In this document: positions 8,538-16,947 of the stretch, one piece after another
How positions within the stretch are numbered: position 1 is the first letter of the stretch
How the letters are laid out: each line of letters starts with the position of its first letter
Assembly (NCBI GenBank): GCA_037142875.1
Contig: JBAWZV010000001.1
Span: forward strand, 248,001 to 312,000
DNA from: PALSA-600 sp037142875
GTDB taxonomy: Bacteria; Actinomycetota; Thermoleophilia; Gaiellales; Gaiellaceae
Length of the DNA: 64,000 nt
Reading direction: 5' to 3'
The notes under the pieces: generated by a model
Told to the model about the DNA's origin: nothing
Databases searched by the model: none
Seen by the model: only the letters and a program-made list of their open reading frames with translations
Made by a program: the position numbers and the translations under genes

Positions 8538-8565
8538 CGGGAGTCGAGGGATCCCTCGACTCCCG
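8538..8565. promoter_or_regulatory. Perfect 28-bp palindrome in a divergent promoter region
   Basis: Bases 8538-8565 read identically on both strands. The left half is CGGGAGTCGAGGGA and the right half is its exact reverse complement, centred on GATC. It lies between the divergent DUF1800 gene (start 8497) and the small secreted protein gene (start 8600), so it cannot be a terminator for either. The symmetric position suggests an operator bound by a dimeric regulator of both transcripts; a cruciform or a hairpin in one leader is also possible. No regulator gene is adjacent. Confidence 0.6.
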
Positions 8566-8599
8566 AGCAAACAGCGAGCAGCCGGTCTACCATCAAGAG

Positions 8600-8956
8600 A
8601 TGGCGTTCCCGCTCACTCGACTGGTTGCCGCTGCCGCCACGGTCGGCGCCCTCCTGCCGGTCGGCGCAGCGTTCGCGAAGGATCCGCAGCAGGCATACCT
8701 CGAGCGGACGCTGAAAGCCGCGATGACGAAGACGTACGCGAAGGCGGCACCCGGCCTCACGATCGTCTCGGTGACGTGCCCGCTTCCGAAATCCGAGGTC
8801 GTCCACACGACCTGCACCGCCAACTTCACTGCCGGCTCCACCGTCTCCGGCGCGTACAAGGTGAAGGCCGACTTCCTCTCGAGCGGGATGGTCAACTGGA
8901 CGGCCGGCTCACCCTTCTGCAAGAACACCAAGACGGGCAAGAAGATCAGCTGCTGA
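8600..8956 (+). CDS. Small secreted protein, tandem paralog 1
   Basis: Protein of 118 residues with a clear signal peptide (about residues 1-26, ending VGAAFAKD) and a small exported domain with four cysteines: one in VTCPLP, one in TTCTANF, and two near the end. The layout resembles DUF4333-like actinobacterial secreted domains (Cys-Pro, then Cys in a beta strand), but I do not assign the family firmly. It shares the C-terminal pattern C-K-x-x-K-T-G-K-x-x-S-C with the next gene, so the pair is a tandem duplication. The stop overlaps the next start (TGATG). Function unknown. Confidence 0.72.
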   Translation: MAFPLTRLVAAAATVGALLPVGAAFAKDPQQAYLERTLKAAMTKTYAKAAPGLTIVSVTCPLPKSEVVHTTCTANFTAGSTVSGAYKVKADFLSSGMVNWTAGSPFCKNTKTGKKISC

Positions 8957-9300
8957 TGCGGGCGCTTCTCGTGCTGACCGCCGCAGTCGCGGTGGCCACG
9001 CCGGTCGCCCGGGCGATGACACCGCGCGAGGCGCTCTTCTCGACGGAGGTCGGGATCTCGATGCAACGCACCTACCAGGCCTACGGCGTGCGGATGACGA
9101 AGGTCATCTGCCGCCTTCCGGGCAAGACGTCCTCAGGTCACTGCACCGCCCGGTTCACGATGCCGTACTCAGGGCTTACCGGGACGTTCATCGTGAGCGC
9201 CGGCGTCACCAAGAAGTCGGGGCACGTCCACTGGAAGGCGACGTCCGCCCGCTGCAAGGTTGCGAAGACGGGCAAGCCCGCCTCCTGCGCCCCGCGCTGA
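8956..9300 (+). CDS. Small secreted protein, tandem paralog 2
   Basis: Protein of 114 residues with signal peptide at about 1-20 (ending ARAMT) and a domain related to its upstream neighbour: a Cys in VICRLPG, a Cys in GHCTARF, a conserved V-x-W-K/T-A strand and the C-terminal RCKVAKTGKPASC. The ATG at 8956 shares one base with the previous stop, which fixes the start despite a long open frame upstream. The two genes are co-translated and diverge from the DUF1800 operon across the palindrome. Function unknown; conserved cysteines imply disulfides outside the cell. The gene ends one base before the convergent ABC transporter stop. Confidence 0.7.
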   Translation: MRALLVLTAAVAVATPVARAMTPREALFSTEVGISMQRTYQAYGVRMTKVICRLPGKTSSGHCTARFTMPYSGLTGTFIVSAGVTKKSGHVHWKATSARCKVAKTGKPASCAPR

Positions 9301-9301
9301 G

Positions 9302-11143
9302 CTAGACGACTTCGGCGATCTCGGAGGCGCCGATGGTGTCGGCGTCGCGGGCGATCAGCGCCGCGTAGCGGCCGCCAGCAGCTGCGAGCTCGTCGTGCGT
9401 ACCTGTCTCGGCGATCCGGCCGCGGTCGAGCACGACGATCTGATCGGCCTCACGGATCGTCGACAGGCGATGAGCGATCGCGATCGTCGTGCGGCCCTCG
9501 ACCAGACGGCCAAGCGCCTGCTGAACGGCGCGCTCGGTCTGCGTGTCGAGCGACGAGGTCGCCTCGTCGAGGACGAGGATCGGCGGGTTGCGCAGGATTG
9601 CCCGCGCGATCGCGATCCGCTGCTTCTCCCCGCCGGAGAAGCGGTAGCCGCGCTCGCCGACCACGGTCTCGTAGCCCTCGGGGAGCGAGGCGATCAGGTC
9701 GTGGATCTGGGCGGCACGGGCCGCGTCCTCGACCTCGGCATCCGTGGCGGTCGGCTTCGCGAACCGGAGGTTCTCGCGCACGGTCGCGTGGAAGAGGTAC
9801 GTCTCCTGGGAGACAACGCCGACAGACGCGGCCAGCGAGTCGAAGGTGAGATCGCGAATGTCGACGCCGTCGATCGTCACCCGGCCCCTGGAGACGTCGT
9901 AGAGCCGCGATACCAGGTAGCCGAGGCTCGTCTTGCCCGCGCCCGTCTCGCCGACGATCGCCGTTGTCGTCCCCGCCGGGATCGTGATGTCAACACCCGA
10001 GAGCGCCCAGGCGTCGCCCTCGGCCCCGTATCGAAACCAGACGTCCTCGATCCTCACGTCGCCTCGGATCGTGTTGAGCTCCTTCGTTCCCTCCGCGATG
10101 TCGACCTCGAGGTCGAGGTACTCGAAGATCCGGTCGAAGAGCGCGAGGGAGCTCTGGACGTCGACCGAGATGCTGAGCAGGCTTCCGATCGGTGCGAAGA
10201 GACGGGTCTGGAGGGTCGTGAACGCGACGATCGTGCCGATCGAGATCGAGGCACCGCGCGTGTCCGAGTACCCCGCGAACCAGTAGATCGCCGCCGGCAT
10301 CAGCGCGAAGGTCATCTGGATCGACTGCATCATCCACCGGCCGGTCATCCGACTTCGGACCTCGAGCTCTGCCAGCCGGTCGGACTCGAACTCGAATCGC
10401 TGTGCGAGCTCCGAGGAGCGACCCATCGTCTTGCCGAGCAGGATCCCCGACACCGAGAGCGACTCCTGTACGAGCGAGGCGATGTCGGCCATCGACTCCT
10501 GGCGCACCTTCGCCACGCGACGGCGCGCGTTGCCGACCCGCCGCGTGATCACGACGAAGACCGGCATCAGCGCGAGCGCCACGATCGCAAGTCGGTAGTC
10601 GAGGATGAACATCGCGACCACCGTCGCGATCACCGTCGTGATCGTCGACATCACCGAGGTCGCCGTCGAGGTCAGCACGTTGTCGACGCCACCGATGTCG
10701 TTGGCCAGTCGGCTCTGCACCTCGCCGCTTCGAGTCTTGGTGAAGAACGCGAGCGAGAGCCGCTGCAGGTGGCGGTACACCGAGGTGCGCAGGTCGTGCA
10801 TCACGCTCTGCCCGACCTGGGTCGAGAGGTAGGACTGGATCACGCCGAAGATCCCGGTCACGACCGAGATCCCGATCATCCCGGCGACGAGCGCAGTCAG
10901 CAGCCCCATGTGGACGCGATAGGGCTGCACCGAGGTGTCGATCGCGGTGTTCAGCACCTCGCGCAGGAGGAACGGCGAGATCACCCCGAGCCCGGAGGCG
11001 ATCAGGATCATCACCGTGACGACCGACAGCTTCAGACGGTACGGCCGGAAGAGCGCGAGAATCCGTCGGAGGTTTGCCTGGCGAACCTCCTTGTCGGCGG
11101 GCCGTTCGACCTTGTCCCGCCCCTCGAATACTCGCCCCCTCAT
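9302..11143 (-). CDS. ABC transporter, fused permease/ATP-binding exporter
   Basis: Half-size ABC exporter of 613 residues, expected to work as a homodimer exporting drugs or lipids. The N-terminal ABC type 1 membrane domain has six helices within about residues 25-320. The ATPase domain follows, with Walker A GETGAGKTS, signature FSGGEKQR, Walker B ILVLDEATS and the switch histidine in AIAHRLS. The ATG at 11143 (MRGRVFEG) is chosen; 80 upstream codons in frame have no transporter features. No partner permease or regulator is adjacent, so the substrate cannot be told. The gene faces the secreted-protein pair with a one-base gap between stops. Confidence 0.9.
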   Translation of the reverse strand: MRGRVFEGRDKVERPADKEVRQANLRRILALFRPYRLKLSVVTVMILIASGLGVISPFLLREVLNTAIDTSVQPYRVHMGLLTALVAGMIGISVVTGIFGVIQSYLSTQVGQSVMHDLRTSVYRHLQRLSLAFFTKTRSGEVQSRLANDIGGVDNVLTSTATSVMSTITTVIATVVAMFILDYRLAIVALALMPVFVVITRRVGNARRRVAKVRQESMADIASLVQESLSVSGILLGKTMGRSSELAQRFEFESDRLAELEVRSRMTGRWMMQSIQMTFALMPAAIYWFAGYSDTRGASISIGTIVAFTTLQTRLFAPIGSLLSISVDVQSSLALFDRIFEYLDLEVDIAEGTKELNTIRGDVRIEDVWFRYGAEGDAWALSGVDITIPAGTTTAIVGETGAGKTSLGYLVSRLYDVSRGRVTIDGVDIRDLTFDSLAASVGVVSQETYLFHATVRENLRFAKPTATDAEVEDAARAAQIHDLIASLPEGYETVVGERGYRFSGGEKQRIAIARAILRNPPILVLDEATSSLDTQTERAVQQALGRLVEGRTTIAIAHRLSTIREADQIVVLDRGRIAETGTHDELAAAGGRYAALIARDADTIGASEIAEVV

Positions 11144-11186
11144 CACCGTTGAACGGTACCCGGTCTCGTACGCCAGCCCGCGCCGG

Positions 11187-11645
11187 TCACCCTTCGTGAG
11201 CCCCGCAGTAGACGGCGCCGATCGGCTGCTCGACACGCCCGACAGCCAGACCAACTGCGATCTGCTCGACGACGCCGCGTAGCTGCGTGCGGGTCGACGT
11301 CCAGAGGAGCGCCTCGCGATGCGGGTAGAAGTTGATCGCCTCGATCCAGACGGCCTCTGTCCGCCGCCCGCGCACGAAGGCAAACGGCAGGACGAGGAGA
11401 TACCGGACGACGGGCCAGATCACGTCGAAGAGGATGAACTGCGGAATCATGAAGAGCATCGAGACGAGCGCAGTCTCGGCGAGCACCGGGTTTGCCCCCA
11501 TGCCCATGCCTGACCCGACGAGATCTTCCCCCGGCGAGGAGTATCCGATCGGGCTCCAGGCAGGCGCCTTCGTCCGGGTGACGTAGATCTCCCACGCCTG
11601 CCCGTGCGGGCCGGCGACCCGGCGGGCGGGACGGAAGGAGCCCAT
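11187..11645 (-). CDS. Hypothetical membrane protein
   Basis: Protein of 152 residues that I do not recognise. A hydrophobic stretch of about 30-35 residues (ETALVSMLFMIPQFILFDVI and beyond, about residues 55-95) could be one or two membrane segments. It is preceded by a glycine-rich loop and followed by a soluble C-terminal half with EAINFYPHRE and a final GAVYCGAHEG. The ATG at 11645 starts MGSFRPARR; longer frames upstream run through the neighbouring gene. It lies in the same direction as the tlpA-like gene and the ABC exporter, 44-bp gaps on each side, so it may be transcribed with either. Confidence 0.55.
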   Translation of the reverse strand: MGSFRPARRVAGPHGQAWEIYVTRTKAPAWSPIGYSSPGEDLVGSGMGMGANPVLAETALVSMLFMIPQFILFDVIWPVVRYLLVLPFAFVRGRRTEAVWIEAINFYPHREALLWTSTRTQLRGVVEQIAVGLAVGRVEQPIGAVYCGAHEG

Positions 11646-11689
11646 CTGCGAGCCAGTATGCGACCGGGACGCGGCCGCCGCAAGCGAGC

Positions 11690-12475
11690 TCAGGCGACGG
11701 CGCGGTCGAGCTGCTGGACGAGGAGCTCGTCGGGCTGCTCCCCGACGCCGCGCCACGCAATCCGGCCGTTCGGGTCGATCACGTAGAAAGTCGGGTAGGC
11801 GCGCGCCTGGTAGGCAAGCGACACCGGGCCCGGCGAACCGTGCGCGGGGAACGTCGCCGCCTGTCCGCCCGGGTCGAGCAGGGCCGGAAACGCTAGGCCG
11901 AAGTAGACGTGGAAGGCAAGGACGCTCGGAGCGTCGCCCCCGTTTGCGTCGATGGCGGCGAACGCGAACCGAGAGGTGGACATGCCCGCCGCAAGGCGCG
12001 CGAGGTGCGGCGCCTCGGCCGCGCAGTGCGGACACCAGGTGGCGAAGAACTCGAGCAGCAACGCCTTGCCGCGGAAGGAGGCGAGGCTCACGAGCTTGCC
12101 CGCTGGAGTCCGCAGCGCAAATGGCGGAGCCGTCGCTCCGACCGGGAGCAGCCAGCTGGGAGCCGCGCCGCCAGCCGAGGCGGGTCCGTCCTCGATCCCG
12201 CCGACCCCCAAGCCCTGCCCGAGCGGGCGAAAGCCGACCGCCTCGGCAGCACGAATGAGCGCGGGCGAGGCGTCGCGGTCGATCGCCGGGATCGTCACGA
12301 CCCGTGACGGCGCCTTGCTCGACGTCGCGAGCGTCAGACCGGCAGCGACCGCCAGACCGACACAGAGCGCGAGGCCGACTGCGAGGCGCAGCCGCACGCG
12401 GCGGGAGAACGCTGCGCGACCGGGCCGGAGCGGAAACCCCGGGATCTCGAGCGGCGGGCGCGCCGGCTCGCGCAT
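11690..12475 (-). CDS. TlpA/ResA-like membrane-anchored thiol-disulfide oxidoreductase
   Basis: Protein of 261 residues with one N-terminal membrane anchor (about 28-48) and a thioredoxin-fold domain on the outside. The active site WCPHC is at residues 147-151 within FFATWCPHCAAEAPHLA, and the cis-proline region is YPTFYVID. Such proteins keep cysteines of apo-cytochrome c, Sco1 or CuA reduced, which fits the neighbouring sco1 and oxidase genes. An insert of about 75 residues with a glycine-rich linker lies between anchor and domain. The ATG at 12475 shares a base with the sco1 stop (TGATG), so the two are coupled. Reductase for Sco1/CuA maturation is an inference from context. Confidence 0.85.
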   Translation of the reverse strand: MREPARPPLEIPGFPLRPGRAAFSRRVRLRLAVGLALCVGLAVAAGLTLATSSKAPSRVVTIPAIDRDASPALIRAAEAVGFRPLGQGLGVGGIEDGPASAGGAAPSWLLPVGATAPPFALRTPAGKLVSLASFRGKALLLEFFATWCPHCAAEAPHLARLAAGMSTSRFAFAAIDANGGDAPSVLAFHVYFGLAFPALLDPGGQAATFPAHGSPGPVSLAYQARAYPTFYVIDPNGRIAWRGVGEQPDELLVQQLDRAVA

Positions 12476-13056
12476 CAGCTGCTCGGTTCGATCAGCGCCA
12501 GGTCGTGGAGAAAGTCCGCCGTCGACGCAGTCGACTCGAACCAGACCCGCTCCTGTCCCTGCGGGTCGATCAACATCTCGAACGCCCCGTGCGTGATCGT
12601 CCCGCTGGGGCCCGGAACAGCGGCGACGTGGTAGTCGGCCCACACCGGCGCAAGCTGGGCCTCCGATCCGATCAGGTAGGAGAACGTCGGCAGAAGCGCG
12701 CGCTCACGGACGTAGCGGCGCGCCGCCGCGGGCGTGTCACCGACGGGGTCGACGCTCACTGCGAGCACGCGCAGGCCTGCGCGCTTGGCCGCAGCCGTGC
12801 GAAGCGCACCGTTCAGATGTCCGGCGATCAGCGGACAGACGTCGGGGCACTTCGTATAGAGGAACGTGATGATCACCCAGTGGCCGCGCTGCGCAGCGAG
12901 CGAGATCCGGTGCCCGGCGTGGTCGGTGAGCGTGAAGTCGGGCGCAGGCACCGCAGGGGTAACAGGAGCACCATGCAGACCCGTGGGCTCGGTCGAGCCC
13001 GGCTTGCCTCCACAGCCACTGAGGAACACCGCAAGGACGAGAATCGTGCGCTTCAT
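12475..13056 (-). CDS. sco1: Sco1/SenC family copper chaperone, lipoprotein
   Basis: Protein of 193 residues with a lipoprotein signal (LSGC, Cys15) and a thioredoxin-like Sco domain. The copper ligands are present: Cys70 and Cys74 in TKCPDVCP and His156 in ITHGAFEMLID. By family it delivers copper to the CuA site of oxidase subunit II, and an intact CuA subunit is encoded at 20103-21083. The ATG at 13056 overlaps the preceding gene's stop (ATGA). It is the fifth gene of the leftward copper operon. No missing residues. Confidence 0.92.
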   Translation of the reverse strand: MKRTILVLAVFLSGCGGKPGSTEPTGLHGAPVTPAVPAPDFTLTDHAGHRISLAAQRGHWVIITFLYTKCPDVCPLIAGHLNGALRTAAAKRAGLRVLAVSVDPVGDTPAAARRYVRERALLPTFSYLIGSEAQLAPVWADYHVAAVPGPSGTITHGAFEMLIDPQGQERVWFESTASTADFLHDLALIEPSS

Positions 13057-13730
13057 CTTGTGCTCCTCCGACGGAGTTGGCGAAAGCCGAGGCCGGACGC
13101 GGCGATGACAAGGACTCCGGCGGCGATCAGGATACGGTCACGGTTGCTGCTCGAGGATTTCGAGGTCGCTGTCGGCAACTCGATCCCGCGCTCGAGAGCG
13201 AGCGCCCGCACCGCTCGCACCGCAGCGGCAACGAGCGCTGTCCCTCCGGTCGTTCCCGGGGCAGGCAGCGCGGCGAGGACAGCTCGGTCGGCTGCCGGTG
13301 CAGGCTTGCCGCCCTGCGAGAGGCCGTAGCCTCCCGGCATCACGACGAGCAGTTCGTTCTTGAAGTAGTAGAAGTCCTCCTGCCCGAGGAACGAGGCATA
13401 CGTCTGCGGCTTGCCGTAAAGGCTCGGCACCGCGCCGAGGTCGTACCTCGTCGCGATGATCGCGACCTTGAGCGTGAGCCCGGCCTGGTCGGCGTCAAAG
13501 AGCAGCTGGCGCAGCCCGGCGACATCGGCCTCGGAGAGGTGCTTGTCGAGCACGGGATAGAAGAGCGGCTGCGAGATCAGCATGTCGCTCGCGGGGTCAC
13601 CATCGGCGCGCGCCGCGGGGATGGCGAGCGTGAGCGCCGCGAGGAGCGCGAGGAGAAGCAGGGCTGGACGGCGGTCAGTCAAGAGCACTCCGGAAGAGAA
13701 GCATGACGAGGACCCGTCATCCGGTCGCAT
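13053..13730 (-). CDS. Hypothetical secreted protein with C-terminal membrane anchor
   Basis: Protein of 225 residues with an N-terminal signal (hydrophobic core about 24-42, ending ARADGDP), an exported domain, and a C-terminal membrane helix (RILIAAGVLVIAASGLGF) followed by arginines. The alpha/beta pattern LRQLLFDADQAGLTLKVAII loosely resembles TPM-type domains, but I do not see the full motif, so function is open. The ATG at 13730 overlaps the copCD stop region by 14 bases; a GTG at 13688 in the same frame would put the signal peptide at the very N-terminus and is an equally good start. Its place between copCD and sco1 suggests a role in copper or oxidase assembly. Confidence 0.65.
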   Translation of the reverse strand: MRPDDGSSSCFSSGVLLTDRRPALLLLALLAALTLAIPAARADGDPASDMLISQPLFYPVLDKHLSEADVAGLRQLLFDADQAGLTLKVAIIATRYDLGAVPSLYGKPQTYASFLGQEDFYYFKNELLVVMPGGYGLSQGGKPAPAADRAVLAALPAPGTTGGTALVAAAVRAVRALALERGIELPTATSKSSSSNRDRILIAAGVLVIAASGLGFRQLRRRSTR

Positions 13731-15447
13731 GATCGACGATGAAGGCCGTTACCGGCTCGCCCCCGGCCGGTGTGATCTGGAAGGAGAGCCCCCAGTGCCC
13801 CACCATGACGAGTGCCGCGACGTCACGCGCGTAGATGCCCGGCGAGGTCTCGTCGAGGAGGTAGACCTGGTTCCCCATGCTCATGTCGAGCATCACGAAC
13901 GTGGCCGTAACGGCTGCGCCTGTCAGCGGGACCCCCTTGCGCGTGACGTTGAGCGAGAACGTGTTCAGCGCGGCTGCCTGATTCGGGGTGACGTGCAGGT
14001 CGAGCGTGTACCCGCCGACGCTCACGACATGGGTGACCGGCCCAGGGCCGACCCGGGCGAGCGCGCCACCCTCGAGCGCAAGCGACCTTGGCGGAGGCGG
14101 AAGGCTCGAGAGCACCGCGGCCCCGAGAACGGCTGAAACGACAAGCGCTATCTCACCACCCACCAGGCGAAGGAGCAGCCGAGCGGGCACCTCACTCCCT
14201 GCTCTGTCACCAACGGAGGCGGCAAGACGCGGACGCAGGCGCAGCAGGTTGACCGCCGCGAGCGCAATCGCTCCGACGAGCAGCGCCGTCTTTACGAGGA
14301 TCGACTGCCCGTAGGCGGTCTGCCAGAGCGCCGACCACGTCGGCATGTGGTTGACGGTCGCCCAGATCCCGGAGCCGAGCAGAACAGCGACGGAGCCAAG
14401 TGCGACCGCCGAGAACCGTGGCACACAGACCGCCAGCGCGGCGGCTCGGGTGGGAGCCGGGACGCCGCGTGCAACCACGACCAATCCGACCAACCCGCCG
14501 AGCCAGACCGACCCCGACGCGAGATGCAGCCAGTCGAGGACGAGTGAGATGACGCGCGGCGAGGTCTGAGCGGCGTGGCCCGCCGCTCCCGGGACGAGCA
14601 ACACCGTCGCCGCGGCACCGAAGGCGCCGACAACCGACAGGATCTCGGCGACCGAGCGCCTCGCGCGGGCAGGCCGGTCGACCCAGAGCGCGACCGCGGC
14701 CGCCGCGACGAAGAGGGCGAAGCAGATCTCAAGATCGACGTAGCCGCGGCCGAACTCCGAGGCGTGCAGGAGCGGAACGACCGCAGCCAGATCGAATGCC
14801 GAGCGCAACGCAAACGCCGCTGTCGCAACCAGCAGGTACAGCGGAATCGCCAGGAGCCCCACCGCCGCCGTGACGCCGAATGCACGGTCGAGCGCCCCCA
14901 GGGTTGCTCCCTCGACCCGCCGGGCGATCGGGCGGGCGATCGCGATCCGCAGCGTGAAGAGACCGATCGCCCCCATCACAGCGAGAAACACGAACCACCG
15001 CGCGGCGACGAGCTGAGGCGTGGCAGCCGTCTCGGCGATCGAGGGAACGACGAACTGCGGCGCCGGCCCGGGGTTCGGCCCGACCGCGAACGTGAAGAAC
15101 CCTCTGACCGGATGGCCATCGGCCGAGATCGCCCGCCAGTAGACGAGGTACCACCCCTCCGACACGCGCTGGAGCGGGACGACCAGCGTGTTCGGGTTGG
15201 TCGCCGCACGGTGCAACGAGCCCGACGTCTGTTGATGACCAGCTGCGTCGGTGACCGAGATCAGTGCGAACCGTGGCTCGACTGCCTCATCGAAGGTGAG
15301 CGTGACCGCCCGGGGTGGCTGGTCGACGGTCCCGCTCGCGGACGGGGTCGTCCGAACGAGATAGGCGTGTGCGGTTGCGGCGACAGGAAGGAGGAGGCCG
15401 GTCGCGACGACCGCGAGCAGCGGCAGGATCTGCCGACGCGCTCTCAC
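13717..15447 (-). CDS. CopC-CopD fusion with C-terminal YtkA-like domain
   Basis: Protein of 576 residues made of three parts. After the signal peptide, a CopC domain begins at about residue 27 with HAYLVRTTPS, the N-terminal histidine that binds Cu(II), and has a second His in SADGHPVRGFF. A polytopic CopD region of about eight helices follows (about 135-450) with ASGSVWLGGLV and VNHMPTW. The last 110 residues form an exported beta domain like YtkA, with MSMGNQVYL and VGHWGLSFQI carrying more Met and His. By family, CopC and CopD bind periplasmic copper and move it inward. The GTG at 15447 overlaps the ycnI-like stop (GTGA). Confidence 0.88.
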   Translation of the reverse strand: MRARRQILPLLAVVATGLLLPVAATAHAYLVRTTPSASGTVDQPPRAVTLTFDEAVEPRFALISVTDAAGHQQTSGSLHRAATNPNTLVVPLQRVSEGWYLVYWRAISADGHPVRGFFTFAVGPNPGPAPQFVVPSIAETAATPQLVAARWFVFLAVMGAIGLFTLRIAIARPIARRVEGATLGALDRAFGVTAAVGLLAIPLYLLVATAAFALRSAFDLAAVVPLLHASEFGRGYVDLEICFALFVAAAAVALWVDRPARARRSVAEILSVVGAFGAAATVLLVPGAAGHAAQTSPRVISLVLDWLHLASGSVWLGGLVGLVVVARGVPAPTRAAALAVCVPRFSAVALGSVAVLLGSGIWATVNHMPTWSALWQTAYGQSILVKTALLVGAIALAAVNLLRLRPRLAASVGDRAGSEVPARLLLRLVGGEIALVVSAVLGAAVLSSLPPPPRSLALEGGALARVGPGPVTHVVSVGGYTLDLHVTPNQAAALNTFSLNVTRKGVPLTGAAVTATFVMLDMSMGNQVYLLDETSPGIYARDVAALVMVGHWGLSFQITPAGGEPVTAFIVDHATG

Positions 15448-16058
15448 GCGAGCTCGCGCCCCCCGCCTCCGCCGAGAAGCGCGATCACCGCAAGCACGGC
15501 ACCGAGCGCTGCGAGCGCGAGTGCGGTGAGCGCGAGCGTCGAGCTGCCGCTGCTGCCGCCGAGCGACGAGCGCACCTCTACCGTCGGTGCCGGGTCGTCG
15601 GCTGACGGCGCACCCGTCCATTCGACGACAGAGCCGTCCGAGGTGGTCTGCTCAACCCCGAACGTGTACGTCTTGGCAGCGGACGGCTCGGCGAGGAACT
15701 GGAAGAGCGCGTCCTCGCCGGTGGGCGTCGCCGCGTCGGGCGCCGCCGTCCACGTGACCTTCTGCACGACGGCCGACTCGCCTGCGCCGCTCGCGGCGAC
15801 CTCCCGCGTCCACCCGGCCGCGGGAACGAACGAGTCGATCGCAAACCCGGCCGGGACAGTGAGCTCGACGATCGTCGTCACCACACCCTCCTTCTCGGTC
15901 GGGACGGCAAGGCTGAAGACCTCGGATGACCTGGCGAGCGCGACGGAGGGACTGACCCGCGGGTGCGCCGCCGCGGAGGCTGCGCCGACGAGTCCCACAC
16001 CCGCGACCAGGGCGAGCGCCATGAAGCGGCTGCGAGCAACGCGAGCTGAGCTGTCCAT
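15444..16058 (-). CDS. YcnI-like (DUF1775) copper-binding protein
   Basis: Protein of 204 residues: signal peptide (about 1-30), a DUF1775 domain beginning with the mature N-terminal histidine His32 in AHPRVSPS, and a C-terminal membrane helix (ALTALALAALGAVLAVIALL). In the characterised family member, copper is bound by that histidine plus a nearby acidic residue and a Trp; a matching VPTEKEG segment follows here. The ATG at 16058 is well supported by AAAGGAG about seven bases upstream, unusually strong for this window. YcnI-CopCD pairs are common, and here the two genes overlap by four bases. Likely a periplasmic copper chaperone for CopCD. Confidence 0.87.
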   Translation of the reverse strand: MDSSARVARSRFMALALVAGVGLVGAASAAAHPRVSPSVALARSSEVFSLAVPTEKEGVVTTIVELTVPAGFAIDSFVPAAGWTREVAASGAGESAVVQKVTWTAAPDAATPTGEDALFQFLAEPSAAKTYTFGVEQTTSDGSVVEWTGAPSADDPAPTVEVRSSLGGSSGSSTLALTALALAALGAVLAVIALLGGGGGRELA

Positions 16059-16113
16059 TGATCGTGCTCCTTTCAGAAGGGGTCGTGGAGGACGCCGGGG
16101 CGCGCCGCCATCC

Positions 16114-16947
16114 TCACCGAACCACAAGTGTGAACGGCGCAGTCACGAGCCGGCCGCCGAGCACGAGCTCCAGGAAGAGGCGCCAGGTGCCCGCGACCGG
16201 GATCAGGACCCCGAGGTCAATGCGGCCGGGCGTCGTCGGGCGACCGCTCGCACCACCGGCGCCGAGCACGCTCGTGCAGCCGGAGACGTCGGGAGCGCAG
16301 ACGTGGGTGTGGAAGTAGTCGAGGGTCCCCTGTCGGAAGAAGATGGCGTGGGCAAGCGCCCCGAACCACGGCGTGGGCGTCGCCGGGCGTCCATCGAGGC
16401 CGGTGACTGCAACCGAGACGAGCGCCGCCTTGACGGCCCGAAGGTGACTCGCTCCCGTCAGCGTGAAGCGATAGCCGCCGGCCGTCACGGTGGCCGTCGG
16501 CGCCGGGGCGGCCACCGGCGCATACGTCCCGGCGACAGTGAGCTCACGAAAGAGCTGAAAGTTCGACTGTGGTCCCGCCGCAGGGAAGACGTCGATCACG
16601 AGCCGGTAGGGCCCGGGCTCGGGGAACGTCGCCGTCGCTGTGATCGTCGCCGACCCGTCGAGCGCCGGATGGAGGTGAATGACTGTCGAGAGGTCACGCC
16701 GGACAAAGATCAGGTGAACGCCGGTGTGCGGCCCGGAGCCCTGCTTGAACGCGGTGAGCGGTGTGCCGTCTGGCTGGCGAATGCTGAACGAGATGCTGAC
16801 GGGCCTCCCCGCTGCGATCACCCCGGCCGGGGTGAAGCCGGTGACGGCGTAGGTGCGAGCCGGCGCGATCGTTGGGACGCCCGGCGTCGACGAGCCGCCG
16901 CAGCCGGCAAGGACGAGCAGCCCGACTCCGAGCAAGGCGCGCCTCAC
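16114..16947 (-). CDS. His-rich putative copper-binding lipoprotein
   Basis: Lipoprotein of 277 residues (lipobox LAGC, Cys16) with two beta-rich halves. Histidines cluster in suggestive patterns: GPHTGVHLIFVRRDL and TVIHLHPAL in the first half, and LAHAIFF then LDYFHTHVCAP in the second. This looks like a metal-binding secreted protein of the FixH/YtkA-like type, but no named family is certain. It starts at a GTG overlapping the stop of the upstream gene and lies 55 bases ahead of the ycnI-like gene, in the same direction. The context points to copper storage or delivery. Confidence 0.7.
   Translation of the reverse strand: MRRALLGVGLLVLAGCGGSSTPGVPTIAPARTYAVTGFTPAGVIAAGRPVSISFSIRQPDGTPLTAFKQGSGPHTGVHLIFVRRDLSTVIHLHPALDGSATITATATFPEPGPYRLVIDVFPAAGPQSNFQLFRELTVAGTYAPVAAPAPTATVTAGGYRFTLTGASHLRAVKAALVSVAVTGLDGRPATPTPWFGALAHAIFFRQGTLDYFHTHVCAPDVSGCTSVLGAGGASGRPTTPGRIDLGVLIPVAGTWRLFLELVLGGRLVTAPFTLVVR

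Noticed and set aside
9260..11152. A 630-codon frame antisense to the ABC exporter
   Set aside because: The opposite strand encodes a complete exporter with all ATPase motifs; the antisense frame is arginine/aspartate-rich shadow sequence.
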